DNA of 64,000 bases from an uncultured Acetatifactor sp. (GTDB taxonomy: Bacteria; Bacillota; Clostridia; Lachnospirales; Lachnospiraceae): the NCBI GenBank assembly GCA_910584235.1, contig CAJTZD010000009.1, positions 42,856 to 106,855 on the forward strand. Direction: 5' to 3'. Position 1 is the stretch's first letter; the number at the start of each line of letters is the position of its first letter. Under the pieces are notes generated by a model. That model was not told the DNA's origin and made no database searches. It worked only from the letters and a program-made list of their open reading frames with translations. Position numbers and translations under genes: made by a program. Below are positions 16,758-24,790 of the stretch, in pieces.

Positions 16758-17993
16758 TTACTGGCCTGCGCCTGTCCGTACCGTGATTCCGTTGACTACC
16801 ACGCCGCCATCCAGTTCGATAACCAGGCACTCCCTGCCGTCTATCTGCCGGGTCTCGATTAAGTTCGTGCGGTCCGGCTTGACCTTGATGACGATATCAG
16901 GGGTCTTTACCTCAAAAGAGCGGGTATCCATAACATTGTTCATAAGCAGGGAAGTGGACTCCCCGGCAGTCTCGTCATAGTGTCTGTCAAATTCCGACAG
17001 CTTCTCGTTTGCCACGCCGCTGTCCGCCAGGATGGTTTTGACCTGGGTTTTGTCCAGAATCATGGGCTCCGGAGATTCTTTATTCTCCTGGGCCAGTTCC
17101 GTGAACCGTTCATGGATGTCTTTTACCATGTCAATGCTGCAGTCCTCCCCCAGGGTTTCCTCAATCAAAGTCTGAAACGTCTCTTTCTGGTCGCCTGCGG
17201 ACAGAGGCAGGGGACAGCCGAAGAGCTGGTCCACGAAACCCTCCTGAAGCTCCTCCGGATTCTTGGAATAGTACAGGAGGCTGTGGATGTCAGCGCTTCT
17301 GTCATTGAAAGCCGGGAAGAGAAAGCCCGTATCCGGCAGGGAGACCACCCAGTCCCTGATCCGGTTCTGGAAAGCATTCTCCTGGGGATTGTAGCTCAGC
17401 CCCGGCTTGGACAGCTCCACAGGGCAGATGCAGGAGAGTATGTACTCGTAGATTTCATCCGAAGCGTCCTCCATGTCTATGCCGTCTAAAGTCCGGCCGG
17501 GCACATCGTAGACATCGTGTACAAGCAGGATCAGATAATTGCCTACGTATTCGTAGTTTTCAATGATCCGGTCAAAATAGGCTTCCAGCAGGGCCTCGTC
17601 CTTGAGCTTGCTGTCACGCAGCTTTAGAAGAAGTCCGTGGGCGTTCAAGGCCTCCGCGGCCGGATTGCCGCCCGGAGCGATTCCGTTTTCCGCATCGCCC
17701 CCGGGTGCAGAAGCATCCTCCATGGTTTCGTCAGCCGGCTCCGCGCGCCCTGTCCACTCGGCAGAGAGGGGAAATTCCAGGTTCAACAGGTTTTTTCCCA
17801 AAGTGCCGGAGAGAGTCTTTCGCAGAATCTCAAAATATTTGAACATCTCTTCCTCCGGCAGCGCCAGAAAGGCCTGGCCGAAGAGAGCCTTTTTATTCTT
17901 TTCGCCGTCCACATAGCAGCCGCATATGCGCGTGATGGAACAGTTTTTCGGCGTAAGCAGCTTTTTGATTTCCGATATGTCTTGTTTTGTCAT
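16758..17993 (-). CDS. DUF4317 family protein
   Basis: A 411-residue cytosolic protein. The opening MTKQDISEIKKLLTPKNCSI and the following ICGCYVDGEKNK are typical of DUF4317, a family almost confined to Clostridia and of unknown function. The open frame extends 20 codons further upstream, but CAAGGAGG lies 8 nt before ATG 17993, which fixes the start. An acidic low-complexity insert sits near 95-125. It is followed after 24 bp by the diguanylate cyclase on the same strand, the only functional hint. Confidence 0.85.
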   Translation of the reverse strand: MTKQDISEIKKLLTPKNCSITRICGCYVDGEKNKKALFGQAFLALPEEEMFKYFEILRKTLSGTLGKNLLNLEFPLSAEWTGRAEPADETMEDASAPGGDAENGIAPGGNPAAEALNAHGLLLKLRDSKLKDEALLEAYFDRIIENYEYVGNYLILLVHDVYDVPGRTLDGIDMEDASDEIYEYILSCICPVELSKPGLSYNPQENAFQNRIRDWVVSLPDTGFLFPAFNDRSADIHSLLYYSKNPEELQEGFVDQLFGCPLPLSAGDQKETFQTLIEETLGEDCSIDMVKDIHERFTELAQENKESPEPMILDKTQVKTILADSGVANEKLSEFDRHYDETAGESTSLLMNNVMDTRSFEVKTPDIVIKVKPDRTNLIETRQIDGRECLVIELDGGVVVNGITVRTGAGQ

Positions 17994-18230
17994 GGCTTTG
18001 CCTCCTTGTACTGAATCCAGTATATAACAAATTTTCTGAATGGGCAAGCACACAAATGGGTTGTGGCAAAGGAAATCTTATGTTACTATGGAAAAAGAGT
18101 CCTGAGAAAGAGACAGGATTCCGGGGCAGAAATAGAAATCACGAATGCAAAGAAGAGTATAAAATCAGAAAACACAGGATACGGAGAGCCAATGGGTATA
18201 CGCGCCTCCGGGAAAGGCAGGAAGAGGACA

Positions 18231-18677
18231 ATGAAAAAAGTCGGAAAGGGTTTTATCGCTGAATTCAGGAAATTTATCACCAGAGGAAATGTGCTGGACA
18301 TGGCAGTGGGAGTGATCGTGGGAGGCGCGTTCACCTCCATCGTAACCTCCTTGAACACGGATATACTGACTCCTTTGCTTGGAATATTCGGCGGTACGGA
18401 TTTCAGTTATCTGACAGTGACGCTGGGAAGCGGAGAGAATGCTCCCGTGCTCAATTACGGCAATTTTATCACTGCGGTCATCAATTTTCTGATTACGGCC
18501 CTGGTGATCTTCTGTCTGGTGAAAGGAATCAACGCTATCGGAGAGCGGGTGAAGAAAAAGGAGTCTCAGGTGCCGGCTGCGCCCACTACGAAAAAATGTC
18601 CTTACTGCCTCAGCGAGATCCCCCTGGAGGCTACAAGATGCCCTCATTGTACTTCCCGTCTGGATCAGGAGGATTAA
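18231..18677 (+). CDS. mscL: Large-conductance mechanosensitive channel MscL with C-terminal zinc ribbon
   Basis: A 148-residue osmotic safety valve. The N-terminal amphipathic helix and TM1 carry the MscL signature EFRKFITRGNVLDMAVGVIVGGAF; TM2 lies near 80-102 (FITAVINFLITALVIF). In place of the usual C-terminal helical bundle alone, a double-CxxC zinc ribbon (CPYC and CPHC, about 121-141) is appended. The frame is open further upstream, but GAAGAGGAC before ATG 18231 and the family start fix it. The next gene starts 1 nt after its stop, so the two are coupled. Confidence 0.95.
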   Translation: MKKVGKGFIAEFRKFITRGNVLDMAVGVIVGGAFTSIVTSLNTDILTPLLGIFGGTDFSYLTVTLGSGENAPVLNYGNFITAVINFLITALVIFCLVKGINAIGERVKKKESQVPAAPTTKKCPYCLSEIPLEATRCPHCTSRLDQED

Positions 18678-18678
18678 G

Positions 18679-19734
18679 ATGCGATTGAGAGGAATTGGGA
18701 GAAAGCAAAAATATCTGTGGCTGCCTGTGGCCGCTGCTCTGGTTCTTGGGGGCTGCGGCAGCGGCGGCGAGAGAATTCAGAGCGCCGTACAGATGATCGG
18801 TGAACTGAACTATCAGGGCGCGTTGGAGCAGCTGGACCTGGCCGAGGAGGGGGGAGAGAATATCCGCCTGGTGGACAGGGCCAGAGGAATCGCGTATATG
18901 GGGCTTACGGACTATGAGCAGGCGGCGGCCTGTTTTGAAGCCGCCCTTGCCGGCAGTGACGGTCTGGTACAGAACGTGGATTTTGACCTGAATTTTTATC
19001 TGGCCGCAGCCTATACCAAGAGTGAGAGATACAGCGAGGCGGAAGACATTTATGACGCGGTGCTGGCTTTGCGCTCCGGCGAGGAGGACGCCTACTTTCT
19101 GCGGGGGAATGTGAGGCTGGTCCAGGGCAATTATGAGGGCGCAAAAGCGGACTTTGATAAGGTTATCTCCATGGACGCCTCGAATTACGACAGATTGATT
19201 GAAATATATCAAGTCCTGGATTACTTTGGATACAGCGAGGATGGCAGGAAATATCTGGAGGCGGCATTAGCCTCCGGAAGCAAGGAAATGGATAAGTATG
19301 CCAGCGGCCGGATCTACTTTTATCTGGGGGATTACCAGAAAGCTTATCTGGATCTGGAGGAGGCCAGGGAGAAAGGCGGCGTGGAGAGCTATCTGTACCT
19401 GGGCAAGGCCTATGAGGCCACCGGGGATTACAATTACGCCTCCAGCGTCTATAACAGCTATCTGGAGAAGAACGAGGGCAATGCGGAGATCTATAATCAG
19501 TTGGGACTCTGTGAGATGACAAAGGGAGAGTACGCAAAGGCTCTGGCTGCGTTCCAGGCGGGCATGCAGCTGCAGAACGTCACCATGATGCAGACATTGT
19601 CCTTTAATGAAATCGTTGCCTATGAGCACCTGGGGAATTACCGGCAGGCCAGTATATTGATGGAGAACTATCTGAAAAATTATCCGGATGACCAGCAGGC
19701 GAGGAGAGAATATGAGTTCCTCTCCACCAGATGA
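18679..19734 (+). CDS. TPR-repeat lipoprotein
   Basis: A 351-residue predicted lipoprotein with lipobox VLGGC (Cys26), followed by about eight TPR-like helical hairpins across the rest of the chain (for example YQGALEQLDLAEEG, YEQAAACFEAALAG, YEGAKADFDKVISM, YAKALAAFQAGMQL). TPR proteins scaffold protein-protein contacts, here outside the membrane. The start is 1 nt after the mscL stop, which suggests translational coupling and a shared envelope or osmotic role. Partner unknown. Confidence 0.85.
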   Translation: MRLRGIGRKQKYLWLPVAAALVLGGCGSGGERIQSAVQMIGELNYQGALEQLDLAEEGGENIRLVDRARGIAYMGLTDYEQAAACFEAALAGSDGLVQNVDFDLNFYLAAAYTKSERYSEAEDIYDAVLALRSGEEDAYFLRGNVRLVQGNYEGAKADFDKVISMDASNYDRLIEIYQVLDYFGYSEDGRKYLEAALASGSKEMDKYASGRIYFYLGDYQKAYLDLEEAREKGGVESYLYLGKAYEATGDYNYASSVYNSYLEKNEGNAEIYNQLGLCEMTKGEYAKALAAFQAGMQLQNVTMMQTLSFNEIVAYEHLGNYRQASILMENYLKNYPDDQQARREYEFLSTR

Positions 19735-19774
19735 ACCGGGCGGGAGATGGGTGTTTGTATATGTCAAGAAAGAA

Positions 19775-19802
19775 AAAGCATCGGGAATTTCCCCGATGCT
19801 TT
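19775..19802. terminator. Bidirectional intrinsic terminator
   Basis: An 11-bp stem (AAAGCATCGGG at 19775-19785 with its complement at 19792-19802) has T-rich flanks on both strands. It serves the TPR gene (+) and the cold-shock gene (-). Confidence 0.85.
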
Positions 19803-19826
19803 TGTCGTCTGGTTCGATAGAAGCAA

Positions 19827-20042
19827 TTAGCCTACTACGGTAACGTTGGTAGCGCGAATCTTGCTGCTGTTCTGAGGATCACACTCGGTGTCGAAAGTAA
19901 CTTTCTGACCTTCCTCCAGGGACTTGAAGCCCTCAGCATTGATTGCGGAGAAATGTACGAATACTTCCTCGCCGGTAGCATCATTTGTGATGAAACCGTA
20001 ACCCTTCTGTGCATTGAACCATTTTACTGTACCGTTATTCAT
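19827..20042 (-). CDS. Cold-shock protein, CspA family
   Basis: A 71-residue single OB-fold nucleic-acid chaperone. RNP1 is KGYGFI (13-18) and RNP2 is VFVHF (27-31); aromatic residues W8, F9 and F17 are in place. It melts RNA structure and is often highly expressed. AGGAGGTACC lies just upstream of the ATG. A consensus promoter 150 bp upstream gives an mRNA leader of about 140 nt, as in regulated csp genes. Several csp paralogues usually coexist, so I give no symbol. Confidence 0.97.
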   Translation of the reverse strand: MNNGTVKWFNAQKGYGFITNDATGEEVFVHFSAINAEGFKSLEEGQKVTFDTECDPQNSSKIRATNVTVVG

Positions 20043-20104
20043 TTTGGTACCTCCTTGTAATGAAATAATGAAAATTTGTAATTCTTAAACGTCGGGCAAA
20101 AAAA

Positions 20105-20159
20105 TCACATATTTTTGTAAATCATCATCAAAGTAATAGTGACTTACAAAAATATGTGA
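20105..20159 (-). promoter_or_regulatory. 16-bp hairpin in the cold-shock mRNA leader
   Basis: TCACATATTTTTGTAA (20105-20120) and its exact reverse complement (20144-20159) bracket a 23-nt loop. The hairpin lies inside the leader between the promoter and the ATG. Its stem is very A/U-rich, so stability should depend strongly on temperature, which would suit a cold-responsive leader (inference). Confidence 0.7.
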
Positions 20160-20191
20160 GTTCCATGACTTTCATTCAGAATACGACTATG

Positions 20192-20220
20192 AGTATAGCT
20201 TGCTTTGAACCAGTTGTCAA
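20192..20220 (-). promoter_or_regulatory. Promoter of the cold-shock gene
   Basis: On the minus strand there is TTGACA (20220-20215), a 17-bp spacer and TATACT (20197-20192), a near-perfect vegetative promoter. The predicted transcript starts near 20185, about 143 nt before the ATG. Confidence 0.8.
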
Positions 20221-20311
20221 CAGTTTTTTCAAATTTCGTATAATTTTTTTCGAAAATGGAAAACTTGGTAATAAAAGGTGATCTTTCAGGGACAGAAAGG
20301 ATGGATTTGAG

Positions 20312-20962
20312 ATGGTAATGCTGAGCGTAATGTGGCTGATGACGGCGATGGTGGTAGGCTTTATGCTGGGCAGGGTCTCTATGTACGGACAGATGGAAAC
20401 CGGGGAGGAGCCTGCCGAGGAAAAGGAGCAGCAGGCGAAATCGGGAAGAGGCTTACTGCGGCGGGGAAAGGCCCATCACGAGGAAGAACGGGAGCATTGG
20501 TCCGTGGGCAGCCCGGTGTCCGGCCTGGTGGCGGCGGGACAGGACGGGGAACGCCCTATGGTGGTGATAGATCCGGACTGCGACTGCGTATATGCCCCCG
20601 CGGGCGGAAAGGTCGTAAGGCTTTTTCCCATGGGGAACGCTTTCCGGATGGTGACCGAGTTTGGGGCTGAGCTCTATGTCCAGGTAGGGGACGGAAGCGA
20701 TGAACTCATGGGCAGATATTACCGGCCCAGGATCATGCAGAATGAGATCGTGGGGAAAGGGAAAGCGCTGATTGAGTTCGACAGACAGGGCCTGGAGGCG
20801 AAAGGAGTTTCCTGCCAGGTGAGAGTCTGCGTGGAGGGATGCCGGTATGGAGCCGGCGTGAAAGAGACAGCGGGAGAGCAGGTTAAGCTCGGAGAGGAAA
20901 TTTTCCGGGTCCAGGAGGCGGCAGGGCAGGAATTGCCTTTCCGGCGCAGGGCCTTTGAGTGA
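20312..20962 (+). CDS. Membrane-anchored, catalytically degenerate EIIA-Glc-like protein
   Basis: A 216-residue protein. An N-terminal TM helix (about 5-22) and a charged linker precede a domain (about 65-205) with the strand pattern of PTS glucose-type EIIA (YAPAGGKVVRLFP, then LYVQVGDG, then the FD and G turns). The two EIIA active-site histidines are replaced: NHAF-type His becomes Asn109 (GNAF) and VHFG-type His becomes Gln124 (VQVG). It therefore cannot take phosphate from HPr in the usual way. No PTS EIIB or EIIC gene is near. Likely a binding or scaffold protein; the domain call is by pattern only. Confidence 0.65.
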   Translation: MVMLSVMWLMTAMVVGFMLGRVSMYGQMETGEEPAEEKEQQAKSGRGLLRRGKAHHEEEREHWSVGSPVSGLVAAGQDGERPMVVIDPDCDCVYAPAGGKVVRLFPMGNAFRMVTEFGAELYVQVGDGSDELMGRYYRPRIMQNEIVGKGKALIEFDRQGLEAKGVSCQVRVCVEGCRYGAGVKETAGEQVKLGEEIFRVQEAAGQELPFRRRAFE

Positions 20963-21003
20963 GTTCCTTTGCGTGAGAGGCCTGGATGATTCTAAAAATG
21001 ATC

Positions 21004-21065
21004 TTGACAAATACCCTGTGGGGGTATATCCTGTATATGCAAGGATGGATACCCCCATAGGGTAT
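21004..21065 (+). promoter_or_regulatory. CsoR-type copper operators and promoter of csoR-copA
   Basis: TTGACA (21004-21009), a 17-bp spacer and TATCCT (21027-21032) form the promoter. Two G/C-tract operators, ATACCCTGTGGGGGTAT (21011-21027, within the spacer) and ATACCCCCATAGGGTAT (21049-21065), are reverse complements of each other with one mismatch. This is the classic CsoR site form (ATACCC...GGGTAT). Confidence 0.9.
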
Positions 21066-21147
21066 TTTGCGTTCTGTGCCTGATGCCGGAAAGGAAAGGC
21101 CGGAACAATTTGCCGTTTGGGGGCAGTTAAATCAGGAGGATAGAAAG

Positions 21148-21498
21148 ATGGCAGAGGGAAATACTACGGACAGTCAGAGAGGGAACGAAGCGGCAGAAGA
21201 CAGAGAGATCTGTCATTGCCATTTAAAGACCACACCCCGGGCGGAAAAGGAGCTGAAAGCGCTGAAGAACCGCTTAAACCGCATGGCGGGGCAGCTAAGC
21301 GGTATCGGGAAGATGCTGGACGAAAACCGGTACTGCGGGGAGGTGCTGACCCAGGTGGCGGCGGTGGAGAGCGCGCTGCAGTCTTTTGGTTATCTGATCC
21401 TGCAGGAGCATATGGAGACCTGTGTGGTGGAGGAGGTTCGGAAAGGGAACCTGGCAGTGGTGGATGAGGCTGTGGAGCTGATGAAAAAGCTCAAATGA
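21148..21498 (+). CDS. csoR: Copper-sensing repressor CsoR
   Basis: A 116-residue all-helical DUF156 repressor that releases DNA on Cu(I) binding. The C-H-C ligand set is present as Cys63 (RYC), His88 and Cys92 (HMETC). The Arg/Lys-rich helix LKALKNRLNRMAGQL is the DNA-contacting region. The N-terminus carries an extra ICHCH motif that could also bind metal. AGGAGGATAGAAAG before ATG 21148 fixes the start; the open frame runs further upstream across the operator. It is followed by copA after 113 bp, and matching operators lie just upstream. Confidence 0.95.
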   Translation: MAEGNTTDSQRGNEAAEDREICHCHLKTTPRAEKELKALKNRLNRMAGQLSGIGKMLDENRYCGEVLTQVAAVESALQSFGYLILQEHMETCVVEEVRKGNLAVVDEAVELMKKLK

Positions 21499-21611
21499 GA
21501 TGCTTTCGACAGACAGCGCGGAGGCGGGCCCGGGCGGAGATTGGACCGGGTGCGGGAGGGCGGTCTGCCGACAGCGTCAGGGTATAAGGGCGGAAAGGAG
21601 CGATATAAGCA

Positions 21612-24600
21612 ATGAAAGAGAGATATCATATCTCCGGTATGACCTGTTCGGCCTGCTCTTCCCATGTGGAAAAGGCGGTAAACAAGCTGGCAGGAGTGGA
21701 GAAAGCTTCGGTAAATCTTCTGACGGAGACCATGGAGGTTAGCTACGATACAGAGAAGCTAAGCGGTGAGGACATTGTGGCAGCAGTGGAAAAGGCGGGC
21801 TACGGCGCGGTGCCGATTGTGGGAGACGCCAGAGAGAGGGCGTGCTCCGGGAGCGTGGCCGGGGCGGCCTGCGGAACACAGTCCGGGAAAGGAGCCGGGC
21901 GAACTACTCGGTATTCCAAAGCAGGCGAGGCCGGCCGGGACAGCGTGGAGAAAAAGGCCAAGGGGGAGGCCAGGGCCATGAAACGGCGGCTGGGCATCTC
22001 CATCGGCTTCCTGCTGCCATTGATGTATGTAGCCATGTACCATATGTATAACGAATGGTTCGGCCTGCCCATCCCGGGTTTCGTACATCGCTATTTCCAC
22101 GGGAACGAGAATGCGCTCACATTTGCCATGACGCAGTTTCTGCTGTTATTGCCCATCGTGTACATGAACCGGAAGTTTTTTTCGGTGGGCTTCAGGACCT
22201 TGGGGCATCTGAGCCCGAACATGGACAGCCTGATCGCCCTGGGGGCCTCGGCGGCCATAGTCTACGGTGTCTTTGCCATGTACAGGATCAGCTTCGGCCT
22301 GGGACATGGGGACATGGCGGTGGTGGAGCAGTACTCTCATGACCTGTACTTCGAGTCCGCGGGCATGATACTGACTTTGATTACGGTGGGGAAATACCTG
22401 GAGAGCCGCTCCAAGGGCAAGACCAGCGAGGCCATCACAAAGCTTATGGACCTGTCGCCGAAGACGGCCATAGTGCTTGCGGAAGACGGCACGGAGACGG
22501 AGGTTCCCACCGAGGAGCTGCGAAGCGGGGATATCTTCCTGGTAAAGCCCGGGAGCCTGGTGCCGGTGGACGGCACGGTGCTGGAGGGATATTCCAGCGT
22601 GGACGAAGCGGCCATCACGGGAGAAAGTGTGCCCGTGGAGAAGCGGGAAGGCGACAAGGTGGTGTCCGCCACGGTGAACAAGGCCGGGTTCCTGAAATGC
22701 CGGGCCGACAGGGTGGGGGAGGATACCACTCTGTCCCAGATCATTCGCCTGGTGGAGGAGGCCAGCGCCAGCAAGGCTCCCATCGCCCAGTTGGCGGACA
22801 AGGTGGCCGGGGTGTTCGTGCCGGTGGTGATCGGCATCGCGCTGGTGACATTGACCGTGTGGCTGATTGCGGGGGCAGGGGCGGAGTTTGCCATCTCCAC
22901 GGCCATCGCTGTGCTGGTGATATCCTGCCCCTGCGCTTTGGGGCTGGCCACGCCGGTGGCCATTATGGTGGGCACCGGCGTGGGAGCAGGCCATGGCATC
23001 CTGATCAAGTCCGGGGAGGCGCTGCAGCAGGCCAGAGATGTCGATACTGTAGTCATGGACAAGACAGGAACCATTACATCCGGTAAGCTGAAATGCATGC
23101 AAGTGGGTGTTTATGCGCATGATATGTCAGTGGACACTTTGGTGCAGATCGCGGCGTCTCTGGAGAAGAAAAGCGAGCATCCCCTTGCGGAGGCCGTGGT
23201 GGAGGAAGCCGGCGCCAGGAAGCTGGATTTGCCGCGGATAAACGGCTTCAAGGCAGTGTTCGGCAGAGGCGTGGAGGGAGTGTTGGCAGAAAATATAGCA
23301 CCAAGACGGTTCGTGTCCGAGGAGGATGGGCCGGTCACATCGGTGAATCTGGTGCCTGCAGGAGATTCCCGTAAAAGCAACGGGGGCAGTTTCGATTCGG
23401 CGGTGCTGACAGAAATGCCGGAAGCTGACAGAGATATCCTGAAAGAAAGCGGCATGGATACATGGCCGGCTGCCGGGAAAACCATAAAAGCCGGCAAGCC
23501 TGAAAAAGCGGAGCGGGAGGCTTACATGGCGGGAAAGGATGCCGGCGCAAAAGCCGGAACCCGGTACCTGGTGGGCAATCAGGCCTATCTGGAGGAGAAC
23601 GGCATCGCCATAGATCCGATGGCGCTGCAAGGGATTCAGAGTATCGCGGACGAGGGGATGACGCCGCTTCTGATGGCCGAAGAGGGGAGGTTCTTAGGCT
23701 ACATCGGCGTGGCGGACGCAGTCAAATACAGCTCAGATGCGGCTATCCGAAAGTTTGAGCAGATGGGTATCCGGGTAGTGATGCTCACCGGGGATAACAA
23801 GAGGACTGCGGAGGCGGTGCGCAGACGCTTGGGAATCACCGAGGTGGTGGCGGAGGTCCTGCCTCAGGATAAGGAAAAAAAGATACGGCAGCTGAAAGAC
23901 CAGGGCCATAAGGTAGCTATGATTGGGGACGGCATCAACGATGCGCCCGCCCTGGCCGCGGCGGATGTGGGCATGGCCATCGGTGCGGGAACGGACGTGG
24001 CTATGGAGAGCGCGGACATTATATTGATGAAAAGCGATCTGCGGGACGCGGTGACAGCGGTGCGCTTAAGCCGTGCCGTCATCCGCAATATCAAGCAAAA
24101 TCTTTTCTGGGCATTTTTTTATAACGCAATAGGGATTCCATTAGCGGCCGGAGTGTGGTATCCTATATTTGGCATCAGACTAAATCCCATGTTCGGCGCC
24201 GCGGCCATGAGCTTAAGCAGCATCTTCGTGGTGGGCAACGCTCTGCGGCTGCGGGCCTTTAAGAGCGGGTTTTCTCCGGCGCGAAGAGCCGCGGCAGACG
24301 GGCAGCTCAAAGCGGAGGAAAACAGGGAACCGGGAGATGTCGTTCTGGGAACCGGGGCGGCTTCAGCGGAGAAAGCAGCGGAAGTACCCGGGACGGAAGA
24401 GGGAAGACGGGATATAACAAAAAACACAGCGGGCGCGGCGAAAAACAGCGCGGAAAGGACGGAAAGTATGACAAAGGTAATGACAATCGAGGGAATGATG
24501 TGCGGACACTGCACAGGCAGGGTACAGAAAGCTTTGGAGGCCATAGAGGGCGTAAGCGCCGTCACTATGAGCTTAGAGGAGAAGACTGCCACGGTGGAAC

Positions 24601-24677
24601 TTAGCGCGCAGGTGGCGGAAGAGACGCTGACCGCGGCAGTGGCAGAGGCGGGATACGAGGTAAAGGGAATTGCATAA
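21612..24677 (+). CDS. copA: Cu(I)-exporting P1B-type ATPase CopA with metal-binding domains at both ends
   Basis: A 1021-residue membrane copper pump. An N-terminal HMA domain has GMTCSAC (Cys12, Cys15). The core has the actuator TGES, the TM metal site CPC (439-441), the phosphorylation site DKTGT (Asp483), SEHPLAEA and GDGINDAPAL. A second HMA domain (GMMCGHC, Cys964 and Cys967) is fused at the C-terminus after a low-complexity linker, as if a CopZ chaperone had been joined on. The nucleotide-binding domain carries an unusual insert (about 563-650) with no family counterpart I know. The usual length is 750-830 residues. It forms a unit with csoR. Confidence 0.95.
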   Translation: MKERYHISGMTCSACSSHVEKAVNKLAGVEKASVNLLTETMEVSYDTEKLSGEDIVAAVEKAGYGAVPIVGDARERACSGSVAGAACGTQSGKGAGRTTRYSKAGEAGRDSVEKKAKGEARAMKRRLGISIGFLLPLMYVAMYHMYNEWFGLPIPGFVHRYFHGNENALTFAMTQFLLLLPIVYMNRKFFSVGFRTLGHLSPNMDSLIALGASAAIVYGVFAMYRISFGLGHGDMAVVEQYSHDLYFESAGMILTLITVGKYLESRSKGKTSEAITKLMDLSPKTAIVLAEDGTETEVPTEELRSGDIFLVKPGSLVPVDGTVLEGYSSVDEAAITGESVPVEKREGDKVVSATVNKAGFLKCRADRVGEDTTLSQIIRLVEEASASKAPIAQLADKVAGVFVPVVIGIALVTLTVWLIAGAGAEFAISTAIAVLVISCPCALGLATPVAIMVGTGVGAGHGILIKSGEALQQARDVDTVVMDKTGTITSGKLKCMQVGVYAHDMSVDTLVQIAASLEKKSEHPLAEAVVEEAGARKLDLPRINGFKAVFGRGVEGVLAENIAPRRFVSEEDGPVTSVNLVPAGDSRKSNGGSFDSAVLTEMPEADRDILKESGMDTWPAAGKTIKAGKPEKAEREAYMAGKDAGAKAGTRYLVGNQAYLEENGIAIDPMALQGIQSIADEGMTPLLMAEEGRFLGYIGVADAVKYSSDAAIRKFEQMGIRVVMLTGDNKRTAEAVRRRLGITEVVAEVLPQDKEKKIRQLKDQGHKVAMIGDGINDAPALAAADVGMAIGAGTDVAMESADIILMKSDLRDAVTAVRLSRAVIRNIKQNLFWAFFYNAIGIPLAAGVWYPIFGIRLNPMFGAAAMSLSSIFVVGNALRLRAFKSGFSPARRAAADGQLKAEENREPGDVVLGTGAASAEKAAEVPGTEEGRRDITKNTAGAAKNSAERTESMTKVMTIEGMMCGHCTGRVQKALEAIEGVSAVTMSLEEKTATVELSAQVAEETLTAAVAEAGYEVKGIA

Positions 24678-24790
24678 TGGCATATGTGTAGTTGAATGAT
24701 AAAGTGAATTTTGTGCAAGGGCCTCTGTCGGGAGTAAGGATGTCAGGCATGGAAGCTTTCGGCAGAGGAGAAAAGAGGTGTGAAGAACCA

